Source: Thereva unica (taxonomy: Eukaryota > Arthropoda > Insecta > Diptera > Therevidae). From it: a stretch of DNA of 64,000 bases. The translations under genes were made by a program, and so were the position numbers. Positions 1 to 9,835 of the stretch are shown piece after piece. The DNA lies in assembly GCA_949987705.1 (NCBI GenBank), contig OX465283.1:2522207-2586206 (forward strand), in the 5' to 3' direction. Positions within the stretch are counted from its first letter, which is position 1. Each line of letters opens with the position of its first letter. The notes beneath the pieces are model-generated. The model was not told the origin of the DNA. It searched no databases and saw only the letters and a program-made list of their open reading frames with translations.

Positions 1-1006
1 GAGTGTAGGCATTTTTTGCAATCTTCACAATTTTATTCACGTAATTTTTCTTCTTTTTGTATGCATTAACCAGATTCAGATCACTTTGATTTCTCTTCAT
101 TAATTTATACAAGGCCGTTTTCTCTTTAACTTGCATAATAATTTCATCATTTATCCAGTCATTATTTTCCCTGGATCTATATTTTTTGTATTTTGTGGCA
201 GAGGATTTTGCATATTTAATTATTTGGCAAAGAGAATCAAGATTAACAGACGAACGGGAGTCTAACAATTCGATAATTTTTGATCGAAACAAGATGGTTT
301 TCACGAAACCCCTACATTTATTTAACATCCTCCTTCGCTGTTTACCAGTTCCTTCTAGAAACAACAACATCTCACGATGATCGGATATATCATTGTCATA
401 GAGTGAGATATCAACGTTGAAATCATTACACAGATCAGTAATTGCATGATCGATAATAGACGGAGTGTTGGTGTTAAGGCCAATACGTGTGAAGTCTTCA
501 AGCGTAAGTGAGTTGATAATTCTATAACCGGCTTGTGAAATAATGTCTTTATAAACCTTATTTACCGTGCATTCCTTGAGTAGGTTGTAGTTCATATCTC
601 CTACAATCACGGCATTTCTATGCTCATCGGTCAAGTTGGAAAAGAAATCAAAAAACGACGTATTATCTACATTGGGCGGGCGATATAGAGTAATAACCTT
701 TATACTTGCTCTTGGCTTCCGAATTATTTCTATTATAATGGTGTTAAAATCCGAGCATTGCATCAGCAGTTTGAATTTGATATTATTTTTAATAAAGATT
801 GCAGTACCGCCACCTCTACTACCATTCCTGCAGTTAAAGACAGACGTGAACCCTTCAATGTTGTAGAATTCAGTTTCGTTATCATACAGCCATGTCTCAT
901 TCAGTATTACAATATCAAGATTGCCGAGTCTTTTTAGGGATATTAGTAGGTCATCGAACTTATTGCGAATACTTCGGATATTTAAAAAGAAAATTTTTAG
1001 TTTCAT
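1..1006 (-). CDS. Non-LTR retrotransposon ORF2, 5' part: AP-like endonuclease (partial, runs off window)
   Basis: Reading the minus strand from the ATG at 1006, the frame stays open for about 335 codons to the window edge. It starts MKLKIFFLNIRSI. The frame carries the ordered motifs of the exonuclease/endonuclease/phosphatase fold used by non-LTR elements to nick the target: Asn near residue 9, NETW (catalytic Glu near 37), YRPP near 109, GDMN near 136-139, an S-x-x-D-H near 183-187, and SDH near 208-210. All key residues are present. An in-frame stop lies four codons upstream of the ATG, so this start is reasonable. ORF2 begins 40 nt after the end of the zinc-knuckle ORF, the usual two-ORF layout. 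The style fits the Jockey/CR1-like group. The reverse transcriptase should lie beyond the left edge. Unlike every other element here, no stop or frameshift is seen. Confidence 0.85.
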   Translation of the reverse strand, partial: MKLKIFFLNIRSIRNKFDDLLISLKRLGNLDIVILNETWLYDNETEFYNIEGFTSVFNCRNGSRGGGTAIFIKNNIKFKLLMQCSDFNTIIIEIIRKPRASIKVITLYRPPNVDNTSFFDFFSNLTDEHRNAVIVGDMNYNLLKECTVNKVYKDIISQAGYRIINSLTLEDFTRIGLNTNTPSIIDHAITDLCNDFNVDISLYDNDISDHREMLLFLEGTGKQRRRMLNKCRGFVKTILFRSKIIELLDSRSSVNLDSLCQIIKYAKSSATKYKKYRSRENNDWINDEIIMQVKEKTALYKLMKRNQSDLNLVNAYKKKKNYVNKIVKIAKNAYT

Positions 1007-1046
1007 AATGAGTTATGATATTAGTGAATATAAAGCAAAAGTTGAT

Positions 1047-2354
1047 CTAGATGTGCTTAATGTTGTAATCGGTACGATTAACAGTAATATTAATTCTATT
1101 TTTATATTGGGGGCACTCCGTCGAATTAGTGCTGTGTGTGAGTGATAAAGCGGGATTCTTTCCTTTGTGACACCAAAAACATTTGTTTACATTGCTATTG
1201 CAGTCGCTTATTTTATGGGAGTCACCGCACTTGCCGCATATGTCATGCGCAGATGGACAGTCTTTTAACAAGTGAGATAAATCATGGCATTTCAAACATC
1301 TCCTAATTCCGTAGTGTTCCTTGATATAATGTGTTCCCCAATCAATGTTGATATATCGGTTGCATAATTTGTTGTAGGCAGATGCATTTACTTCAAAGTA
1401 TACACTGAACAGTTTAGATTTGTGGTTAATTTTACTATACGTGACTTTGACTTGGTCATCGTCAGTTATGTGATGGTTGAGGGCTATTAACTCTTCTTTT
1501 AGCTCTTCAGTGGTGAAGTTTCTATTCAAATTATTGACAACCAAGATTGGAGTTCTTTTTTTTGTAAAAGTGATCTTGTAATTGTCACCGATTTTCTTTT
1601 CGAGTAGGACCTTTAATTTATTGTTGTTGTCGTCACTATCGGATTTAACTAAGATTTTGCCGTTTCTAAGATTTTTTATTAGTTTTACCGGTGCTCTCAC
1701 TTTTGAAGGTTGAATTTGAATAATATCACTCCTTGTTTTGTCGACCGTTTGACTTTGGTTTGGTTGTATAAGAATTCCTTGAGCAGCTGATTTTGTTGTG
1801 CTCGTGGGGTCATTGCCCGTGTTTTTAACAGTTTCGGCATATGTTGGAATCGCCACCATAGCGATTTTATTTTCGATTTCTTTTATAGTGGTATTAACAT
1901 CCTCTATTGCCTTGTTGTTATCATGTATTTTAAGCATTTTGGTGTTAATTGTGTCAATTAACTCACCTAGTTTAGAAGATCTGATTAGTTCGAAGAATTT
2001 TCGACACTCACTACACATCCATAAAGATACTATCTTAGTATAAGAATTACTAAATATTGCATTATTCCCTCTAGTCATTTGCTCTGAAGAAAATGGAGAT
2101 AATTGTCGACATGGAGATAAGAGGTAGAACAACAGAAGATGTTCTAGGTTTCGTGCAACAAGTTTCGAAGAGTAGACTGGCAAGAATAAGAGTGGGCATA
2201 TACTAAGTAATAAGGACGAAGTATTGACTAGAAGTTTTTGAGGACAGGCTATTAATAGCTCAGACCAGGGCCACAAACCCAAAATGTACAAAACATGAAC
2301 GGGGACGATGATAATGACAGCGCAGTAGCTCCTACCGTAGAAGAAGTACGCCAA
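1047..2354 (-). CDS. Non-LTR retrotransposon ORF1 (Gag-like, zinc-knuckle RNA-binding protein)
   Basis: The open frame is 435 codons long. The C-terminal quarter holds three Cys/His knuckles: CLKCHDLSHLLKDC near 353-366 (C-x2-C-x4-H-x4-C), CGKCGDSHKISDC near 373-385, and a longer C-x2-C...H...C near 392-414. A TYAETVK stretch near residue 170 is typical of these proteins. Such proteins bind element RNA in cytoplasmic particles. The first 92 residues are hydrophobic and do not look like Gag, so translation may start at Met93 (ATG at 2076-2078). A W-x-C-x2-C remnant soon after that Met suggests that an upstream PHD-like finger was lost or sits in another frame. It is followed directly by the endonuclease ORF. 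Confidence 0.8.
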   Translation of the reverse strand: MAYFFYGRSYCAVIIIVPVHVLYILGLWPWSELLIACPQKLLVNTSSLLLSICPLLFLPVYSSKLVARNLEHLLLFYLLSPCRQLSPFSSEQMTRGNNAIFSNSYTKIVSLWMCSECRKFFELIRSSKLGELIDTINTKMLKIHDNNKAIEDVNTTIKEIENKIAMVAIPTYAETVKNTGNDPTSTTKSAAQGILIQPNQSQTVDKTRSDIIQIQPSKVRAPVKLIKNLRNGKILVKSDSDDNNNKLKVLLEKKIGDNYKITFTKKRTPILVVNNLNRNFTTEELKEELIALNHHITDDDQVKVTYSKINHKSKLFSVYFEVNASAYNKLCNRYINIDWGTHYIKEHYGIRRCLKCHDLSHLLKDCPSAHDICGKCGDSHKISDCNSNVNKCFWCHKGKNPALSLTHSTNSTECPQYKNRINITVNRTDYNIKHI

Positions 2355-2439
2355 GCGGTGGAACCAGTGATGCGGATTGTGTTGGACTCGGGTGGGTAGT
2401 CAGATATACACAACCCCTTCCAAAACTGTTATTTGGTCT

Positions 2440-2800
2440 GTTACCCTAAAAGGTAAGGAGGCAGGCCACTTTATTGTGAATCGGAAGATGGGTTAACGTT
2501 GTACAGAAGAACTTGTGGAGTTCCGCAAGGTTCCGTCCTGGGATCCCTCCTGTAATGTATAATGATTTGTTGAGGCTACACCTCGATGAGATCGAATTTC
2601 GCGCGAACGATGTGATCTGTGTGATTGAAAGCATGCCCTGAAAGGTGGTCTGACGCTTGTTGGGTACAAAACTGGAGAAAACCAGTATCCGAAAGAATCA
2701 AAGTAAGGGAGCAAAACAGTCACACACAGACACTCTAACTGAGGTGTCATGCGGCTGTGACAGGCGATAACCTCGTCGTTAACCCAGTGCTCTGCAGAAT
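2440..2800 (+). pseudogene. R1-like reverse transcriptase fragment
   Basis: On the plus strand GVPQGSVLG (about 2518-2544) is followed by YNDLLRLHLDEIEF and a decayed FARNDV in place of the catalytic F-A-D-D. Then comes GLTLVGYKTGENQ, which corresponds to the GL-x-L-x-x-x-KTE segment after the palm. This order matches R1-clade RTs. Frames shift between segments, so the copy is dead. It lies upstream of an R1-like C-terminal piece in the same orientation (3,300-3,640) and probably belongs to the same old insertion. Confidence 0.65.
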
Positions 2801-3299
2801 GTGCACCTTCATATAAAGGTACATTCTATTCGTTTTTAACAGTCGCTGTCTAAAGCGATTTGTCCGTCGCCTTTTACAGCAGTGTCTGCTATTTGTGCAG
2901 TACACCCAAGAATTCTGTTCAACTTGGGGTCCTAGACCGAGTCATCGCCTTCTGATGGCAAGGGCGACTAGCTCAGTCGGGCTGTACAAAACGCTAGTGT
3001 AGGCAGCAGTGTTGAACAAGACGGTTAGCGGCAGAAAATAGACCGCTGAATTCAGACTAAACCGGGCCGTATACCAAAGCTGCATAGGCGTCATATGCAG
3101 CTTTTCGTCATTTTTTTGTATGGAGAAAAATGTAGCAAAGCAGCATGTGACGATTTTTTCCATGTAAAAAAAGAGCGAAAAGTCGCTGAAGCTTTGATAG
3201 ACGGTCCGGCAAAGCGTACTCCACGAGTTCTGCGCGCACAGGACTATGTGCAACGATATAGTGTGCGTGATAATGGGGATTATCCTCATACTGGCGAGA

Positions 3300-3640
3300 G
3301 AAGGCATGCGTCTCTTTAATCCAGAATATTTTAGAGGAGAGCCAATATAGTGCGACGGCAGACCGTAATGGAATAGCAAGGAATGCTGGGACGAGTCGGT
3401 TAAAGGTCGGTGAACCCACAGAGTTATCAAAAACGTGGAGAGATGGTTTACGAGGGAGCTTGAACAAGCGAATTACGTCCTGACATAGTTCTTGAGTAGA
3501 GGTGGAGGATATAGAACATACCTCCATCGTTGCGACTCACCGCTGTGCCTGGCATGCTCAGGTATCTAAGAATTTGCAGAGCACGTCTTCTTTTATGTTA
3601 GTGTGAGATGTAGCGAATATAGGGCGAAACTAGGGGCCAT
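3300..3640 (+). pseudogene. R1-like ORF2 C-terminal domain remnant
   Basis: The plus strand reads ANYVLT-stop-FLSRGGGYRTYLHR then CDSPLCLAC (about 3471-3560). This is the decayed form of the FYLTQFLSGHG..YLHR..CP.C signature that ends R1-clade ORF2. A further frame reads EFAEHVFFY, the usual AEHV-F-x-C part of the terminal Cys/His motif. The sequence also resembles 41,780-42,365 (opposite strand) over about 280 bp. Stops and frameshifts make it non-functional. Confidence 0.65.
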
Positions 3641-5197
3641 ACCTGAGGCGTCACTAATACCGAAAAACAATTTAGGGCACATGAAGAGGAACGAGGATGG
3701 ATGGAGGAGAGTGGAACGAGGCTGAAAGAAGTCGAAGCCCAGAAGAAGAGAGGACGACGAAGAAACCCCAGTAGTATTGGCAGCTAGATTAAAGCTGATT
3801 CATCGCCGTGACGCTATGCTAAAAAAGCCAATCATGCGAGGAGAGTGGAAGACCATGACGTGTTTTAGTGGGTTCAAGTCCCACATAATCGGCATGCAGA
3901 AGCGTGTCGGTAAGCATAAGTAGCTTTTGACCTCGCTTGAATTTAAGGAATTTAATAGAATAAGCGAATATACGTCGATGAGCCTTGCCTTTGAGGTCTG
4001 AGATGTTATATGAGTTCGGAAACACCGACTGCGGAAGGCAGTTCCACAATCGAGTTGTTCTATTAATAAACACACTACTAAAATGTGCCGGAAAGGGAGG
4101 GCTGTAGCGTGTGGGGGTAAGCTGAGTTGGCTAGTCTTGTGTTGCGGGAAAAAAGTTGCCGTGTAGGCAGGGGGTTCTAATTTCAGTAGAACAGTGGCTA
4201 TGGTAATAGCAGTAAAACTTGCTGAGGGCTGCTACATTCCTACGGTGGCTTAAGGGATCGATGGAGGAGCAAAGTGTGCCGACGCCAATGAGTTTTTGGC
4301 GTGGTTTTGCATCTTATCCATTTTGGCGGGGAAATGACAATTCCACATACATTAACATTTCGTGTATAGATAAAATACAGGCGCAAGTGCATTGTAATTT
4401 CCCATTTGTTTACACTCCCCCATAGCATCTGAACACGACAAGAGTGGCAGCGAGGCCGTTGAATTGTGATTGGGAATATAAAAAAGCGGGTGTTTTGGGT
4501 TTTTAACGAACGGAGTGACACTTTTCGTTTTGAAAGTACTATCGTGTTGGGATTTGATACTCTCACTGTCTATGGAATAAGCGATTTTGAGATTCCCAAT
4601 TATTTTGGCGCACGCCATACTATTGGCTTATGGGTGCAGCGAGGCGCACCGGGTTTCAGCTAGTATTACCATAGACACCTACAATGTACAAGCAGTAGAT
4701 GATTTACGAATAACACTGGCTAATAAATGCTACACCAATAACTCTGCTCCATCCAGGACGTGTGCCAGAAGGGGAACTACACTGAAATATCCCTTTAGGA
4801 TCTGGTCCAGAAGCTGGAAAAGGAGCAATGTTAAACAAAAGAATTGCGTTTGCGATTTCAGATTACGGGCTAAAATTGCCTCCATTTTTGGGATCCCAAA
4901 TGATACTCGTCGCTTGGCCCATATTCGGCATCTTACATGGGCTTGGTCGTGTTCAATAGGGTTTGAAAGTCCTGTTCGGGGACTATGGAATGCCCAGAAG
5001 TGTTTGGAGTGTTGAGAGGTGCTTAGTTTTTTTAACTACAACTTTTTATGATAAATTCCGTTATTTAGGGTTTCAAAAGACTCGTCACCTACCATGGAAT
5101 CAAATGTGTGATTACATAAAGTAAAGAAGGAAATGTGGAAGTAGACACTGGACCTTTCTCTAGTTATGGTTTCAATTTGTTAAGCTAATATACTAAC
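3641..5197. other. Unassigned intergenic or intron DNA
   Basis: A purine-rich patch at about 3,670-3,770 (GAGGA/GAAGAA-like) is the only compositional feature seen. No splice-bounded coding segment, tRNA or recognisable transposon was found. The last exon seen of the minus-strand host gene ends at 5,198. Any further 3' exon would lie here or beyond the left-edge element, but none could be identified. Confidence 0.4.
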
Positions 5198-5377
5198 CAT
5201 ATCTAAACTCATCATTTCCTCACTAACAATTAACGAGTCACTCGATAGCGTCTCTAAGTTATTAATCAATGTCAGCACCTGGAACAAGCATAACTTGTCT
5301 TCCTCATCAAGATTTGGTCTTTTTGTCATGGCTGCAATGCGTCGCTTTATCTCATCGTTGGACACATGATCCAGTAA
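5198..5377 (-). CDS. Host coiled-coil gene, exon 7 (most 3' exon seen)
   Basis: Sixty codons begin after the acceptor tttttttag (minus strand) with LLDHVSNDEIKRRIAAMTKR and run to MMSLDM. The exon then ends at a gttagt donor, or continues three codons to a TAA at 5,180-5,182. The intron to the preceding exon is only 52 nt, typical of insects. Both boundaries are phase 0. The peptide is acidic and helical, with a short leucine-rich run (LCLFQVLTLINNLETL). It shows no transposon motif. I do not recognise the family. It could be the true C-terminus if the donor is not used. Confidence 0.7.
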
Positions 5378-5429
5378 CTAAAAAATAAAAGATTAAAATA
5401 CAATAAGCAATTTTTAAGAAGGGTAGTAC

Positions 5430-5600
5430 CGAAAGATCGCAGGGTGATATAACATTCCGATCATCAATGTGGTGGTGGCTATGAGGCGATGTAATCCCGG
5501 AATCGGAACGATCTGTGTACATCAGGAGATCATCGGATTCCTTCTCAGTGTCCGTCCACATATCCCGAGTGTCCGGCGTGGAATTGCTGCGTAAAGACCA
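5430..5600 (-). CDS. Host coiled-coil gene, exon 6
   Basis: The exon has 57 codons between acceptor acattttcag and donor gtacta, both phase 0. The peptide starts WSLRSNSTPDTRDMWTDTEK and continues with an acidic/Ser-rich stretch and an HSHHH patch, so it is probably a disordered linker. It joins exon 7 in frame across the 52-nt intron. The codons show no stop in frame, and the exon length is a multiple of three. The preceding exon seen is 20.8 kb away at 26,435. Extra exons in that gap cannot be excluded. Confidence 0.7.
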
Positions 5601-7330
5601 CTGAAAATGTAATAAAAAGAAAGTTTCATTAACAATAAATTAAAAAAAAAAAACAATGAAATAGTTATAAACAAATTCGAACTGATCTAATTGATCGCGG
5701 CGATTACATGCAATTATCAGCATGAAAGAATTCTCCGCTGACTCGAGTGCCGCTGAGAAATGTGAAAAATCCAGGAAATCATAATCGCGGGGAAAAGATT
5801 AATTCCCCGCGAAATCTTAATTAATCAAGTGCAGTTGGAGCGAAAAATGCGATCATTGGAGCGGCCACCGGAGCGTTCGCTGGTCGTGGGGCCCCGTGGT
5901 CTCTGGATGTGGGGAGTTCCGATATGCCAGCGCGGACAATACACCTTAGGGTACCTACTGCTTACCACAGGTACTACAAGCAGATCGCACGAAGATAATG
6001 AGGCACCAATTATAGCTGGTCGGTTTATGTGGGAACATTTTTTGCTTCACTATTTACATGGTGTTTGTCTTCTATGTTTTTTTCTATCTTTTCTGTAGAA
6101 ATATTAAAGGTTGTAAAATTACAAAAGGAGATTTACAGTACTCGAATGCGCAATGTAATGCCGGTTGCGGTTTATATTTCTGATTAGAATTGCGTTAGAG
6201 ATTTACTGTAGGTCCCATGGCGGATTAAAGAGGAATACGTAAGCTAGAATCGTATTGTGGGAGGTTACATGAGCGATTTCATGAATGATTAACTTTGTGT
6301 ATGTAGGGTTATATGTAGCTAACAATGATGCTGCCCTTGGTTGTACAACAATGAAGGCACTTCCATACTAATTTTTCATCTAATTAAGTCTTTTCATTGC
6401 TGATAATCATTTTTCAGCATTTCTTAACAAGTGCAAGGGAAATGTGTTAGCTGAAACATATAAAAGATAGAAGTTCGTTATGCAGCCTTATTAATCAATT
6501 ATAAATGCATTCACTAGTTTCCAATCAATCCACGAATTGCCTCGGCTTTCCTTGCTAAATTCGATGAGGTAGCCTGTGAAAACTCCCACGGAATTAATGC
6601 ATTTACCATTTATAACAAACTATACTTTACTGATCTGAAATAGGTGAAAATCTTAAGGTAAAACGTATAGAAGATCGAATGAGTACTCAATTGTAAGATC
6701 TACAGTTTTAGCAGCGCTTATTATCCATAGTTCGGTCTAGTATTACTGAGGTTTAAAATTATAGCTTTCTGAGTGGTTTAGAACTAACAAAATCGAGTAA
6801 GTTGTATACAGTACTTGTCCGCCACGATTATTTCGTTGAGTCCGACTTGGCCAAAGTAAATAGTTGAATTGTTATTTCTAATTCCTGGAGTCTTTTAAAA
6901 TTTCTTTCCAGAGGTAATAAAGGGGTAATAAAAGGGTAATAAAACAAACCATCATAAATATCGGCTTGATAGGCACGTTAAAGGGATGAGATTGTTAATA
7001 TATTGAAAAATATAGAAGGTTGATAGGGATGAAGTGGATGATTCGCTAAAAATCGAGTTTTCGTTGTCAAGTGGGAGTACTATGTAGTCGGTACGACAGT
7101 AGATAATAGCATAAATAATAAAGGAACAACTTTTAACCCAATTCAATCAGTGGGAGTGCTAACTCTAACATGATATAAGTGATTTAGTTAAGCCACAGCC
7201 AGTTTCGAAAAGAAAATTTAAATGCCGAAACGAAGCTATAAAATAAGAGAAAGTCATTACGGAGTCAGAATCAGATCAGGACTACGCAAAGCCTTGCAGG
7301 TAACAATCCTATCCTTTCTACTGCGGAAGA
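5601..7330. other. Intron DNA, AT-rich, no gene seen
   Basis: This is the start of the 20.8-kb intron of the host gene. It contains a short GGTAATAAAA-type run at 6,910-6,945 that recurs in reverse orientation near 38,010-38,055. No coding motif or transposon could be supported. An ORF at 5,829-6,098 has no similarity that I recognise and no splice context. Confidence 0.4.
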
Positions 7331-9405
7331 ACTGCGCCGTCGTCTGGTACCAAGTCCAGGGTGTGAAAGGAGGAGGGTGATCGACCTGCAATGTGGAATG
7401 TAAGAACAGGACTTTACGTCGGTCAACAGAAAATCATAGCAATGGAAATATCAGTTGATGCGCTATCGGAACTACGACTTACCGGATCCGGGCCAACAAT
7501 CGACGAAGCGATGACGCTTTACTATTACGGTGGTTAGAGACGAGAGGCCGGCGTCGGGTTTATGGTCGATCGACAGGCTGCCAGCAGCGTTATCGTATTC
7601 CAACAGATATCCAAGCGTTTTGTAGTTATAACCTTTGGTGGAACGATCAAGATCCATATCGTATGCGTTAATGTGCCAACCGAGATCAGCCCGGGGGGGA
7701 TACGATACCTCGAACCGAAATAACCATCTCGAGGGGGACTTTAATGAACATTCAGGTGCAGATCTTACCGGCTGGGAAGGTTAGTTTACAAAAAGCGAAG
7801 AAAACGGCGCCACCACCAGCCAAGCAGAATTGGGCGTGCCTACGGGACCCGACCATTGGGTGAGAGTTTCAAATGACATTATCCAACGAAATCGTGGCGC
7901 TCGCAATACGGACGATATCGATGTAGAAGAAAGGCAATTGTCGGAATCTATTGTGGGGTGTGCAATGAAGTTGTGTCCACCTATTCGTAAACGGACGTAG
8001 CCATGCATCTTGGAAAGCTGTGTGGACCTCGTCGATCAGCGGAAATGGATGAAACACGTCGATTTCGAGCAATACCGACGATTGAACAAAGAAGTTTGAT
8101 GGAAAATGAAATCGAAACGGGAAGCGTACTGGAATAACGTTGCAGCCGACATGGAAGAAGCGGCGTCCAGGCACGAGTAGCGGTCGCTGTACCAGACAAT
8201 CCGGCGGTTAGGTGGCAAAACAACATCAATAAATGACAACATCAAAAAATCGGTGTGTACAACCACTATCCGCCACAAAGTCCAAAGCACCCGAACCGCC
8301 GATTAACGAACAGCCGACGAATCTGTTTCTCGATACCGAATCAATTATTGATGTGAAGACGGCAATAAAATCGCTGAAAAATGGAAAAGCGCCAGGAATA
8401 AATCTAGTAACCGCCGAGATGATCAATGACATATGGTATTCGGATCGTGACCCGTTGGCGTGGAAGAATTCGATCGTTGTTATAATTTTGAAGAAAGGCG
8501 ACAGTCGTATCGAATTATCGCGGTATTAGCCTTCTTTCGATCGTTCGGCAAAGGTTTTATTAAGATCTAACAATCGAGACTACAGAAACATCGAGAGCAA
8601 ACGAGCCGGAAAGAACCAGCGGGTTTTAGACCACATTGAGGATGCATTTTAGTCAGCTAATAATGGAAGAAAGAATTTGTTGCGGCGAACGAACTGTCGA
8701 CGTTTTCATCGATTTCAAATCCGCTTTCGATTGCAACGATTGGAACAGCTTATGGAGAGCCTTGGAAACCGAACACGTGCCATTGAAAATCCAAGCGTCG
8801 TGCGATAGCTCAACCAGTAGCATTCGTATTCGAAGCAACTTATCCGAGGAGTTCCCGATTCCAACGGGTGTCCGATAGGGAGACTTCGCTTCGACACTTC
8901 TCTTCAACGTTGTAATCGACGCGAATTCGATGGACGACTCGGAGCTTGATACGACGACAACTTCGTAACCGACTTGATGTTCGCCGACGATATCTTCTAC
9001 GACATTCCCCGCATCGCCCGGTCATACGGGTTAAAAATCAATGTGCTCACAACGGACAGATCGAAAGCCAGTGGTCACCTCGATGGAACCCCAAATATTT
9101 GGGATTATTGGTTGAGGAAAAGAAAGTGGCATCGCCCGCCGACGTTCACAGTGGCATCGGCCAGCCAACAGCAACATTCGCCTCGCTCAAGTCGTGCATA
9201 TGGAAACGAAACTCCACCGTCGCCTGGTTCTAAGTCCAGGGTCTAAAAGGAGGAGGGTAGTCGACCTGTCGAATTGACCAGAATCGGGAAACCGAAGAAA
9301 TTAGGCAAGAAACCGCATTTTTTAAAGCGGCTCCGACAGCAGCGTATCCGTTGCGGGGACGTCTCGGTCGGACCGCCAGCTAACGAATCAAAGAAGAAAG
9401 AAGGA
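7331..9405 (+). pseudogene. RTE-like non-LTR retrotransposon, copy A (decayed, near full span)
   Basis: The 5' end motif (CTGCGCCGTCGTCTGGT) at 7,331 is shared with copy B at 27,687. From about 7,393 the plus strand reads WNVRTGLYVGQQK, then ALSELRLTGSG, GVGFMVD and IHIVCVNVPTE. This is the RTE endonuclease series, with stops. RT segments follow: LKNGKAPG and ILKKGDSR (8,233-8,529), VFIDFKSAFD (8,636-8,878) and MFADDI (about 8,974). The conserved 3' tail (GACAGCAGCGTATCCGTTG ... GGATCAAAGAAGAAG-like) lies at about 9,335-9,405. A second copy of the 5' end motif sits at 9,220-9,262, after the RT and before the tail. Frameshifts throughout make it dead. RTE assignment rests on the endonuclease style and on the C-terminal domain seen in copy D. 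Confidence 0.75.
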
Positions 9406-9524
9406 TACCTTATTGGGGCTTTTACACTATCCCGACAAAACGCTGGCTTCGGGTGGCTAACTGGAGATGGTTTCTTTGCTTAATATGCTTACCATGCAAT
9501 GGCAGGAGAAAGGGCAAGGATTTT

Positions 9525-9835
9525 TTTTTGTAAAGAGTGAAGACAAGAAAGAAGGAAAGGTATCTAGGTGGGATAAAATGGAAAGAAGAAGGATTCGATC
9601 CACGGACGTCTGGGATGGTAGTCGGGCGACTAAACCCTAGGCTTTGGTTTGCTTGAAAGATACCAGCGTTTGCCGGAAGTGTTTGTGGTTTCTAGATAGA
9701 TCTCTATATTTGAATCATCGGTGAATTTTCGTACATCAAATTTCTTCAGGACGTCTCCGTTTCTGTTCCATTCTCTTCTTACCGACGAAGAATTTGGACG
9801 TCGAAGTCTTTCCTGAAGGTCAATCTAGTTATTTT
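9525..9835 (-). repeat. tRNA-derived SINE, copy 1
   Basis: The minus strand carries an A-box-like AGCCTAGGG, then CCCGACTACCATCCCAGA and a B-box-like GGATCGAATCC. It ends with the tail CTTTCCTTCTTTCTT before an A-run. The opposite flank (about 9,650-9,830) matches the same part of the copy at 12,740-13,060, so the family unit is about 300 bp. The anticodon stem does not fold, so it is not a tRNA gene. Confidence 0.7.

Noticed and set aside
4219..5015. Plus-strand frames of 65-142 codons near 4.2-5.0 kb
   Set aside because: No domain, no splice context, and frames overlap on both strands.
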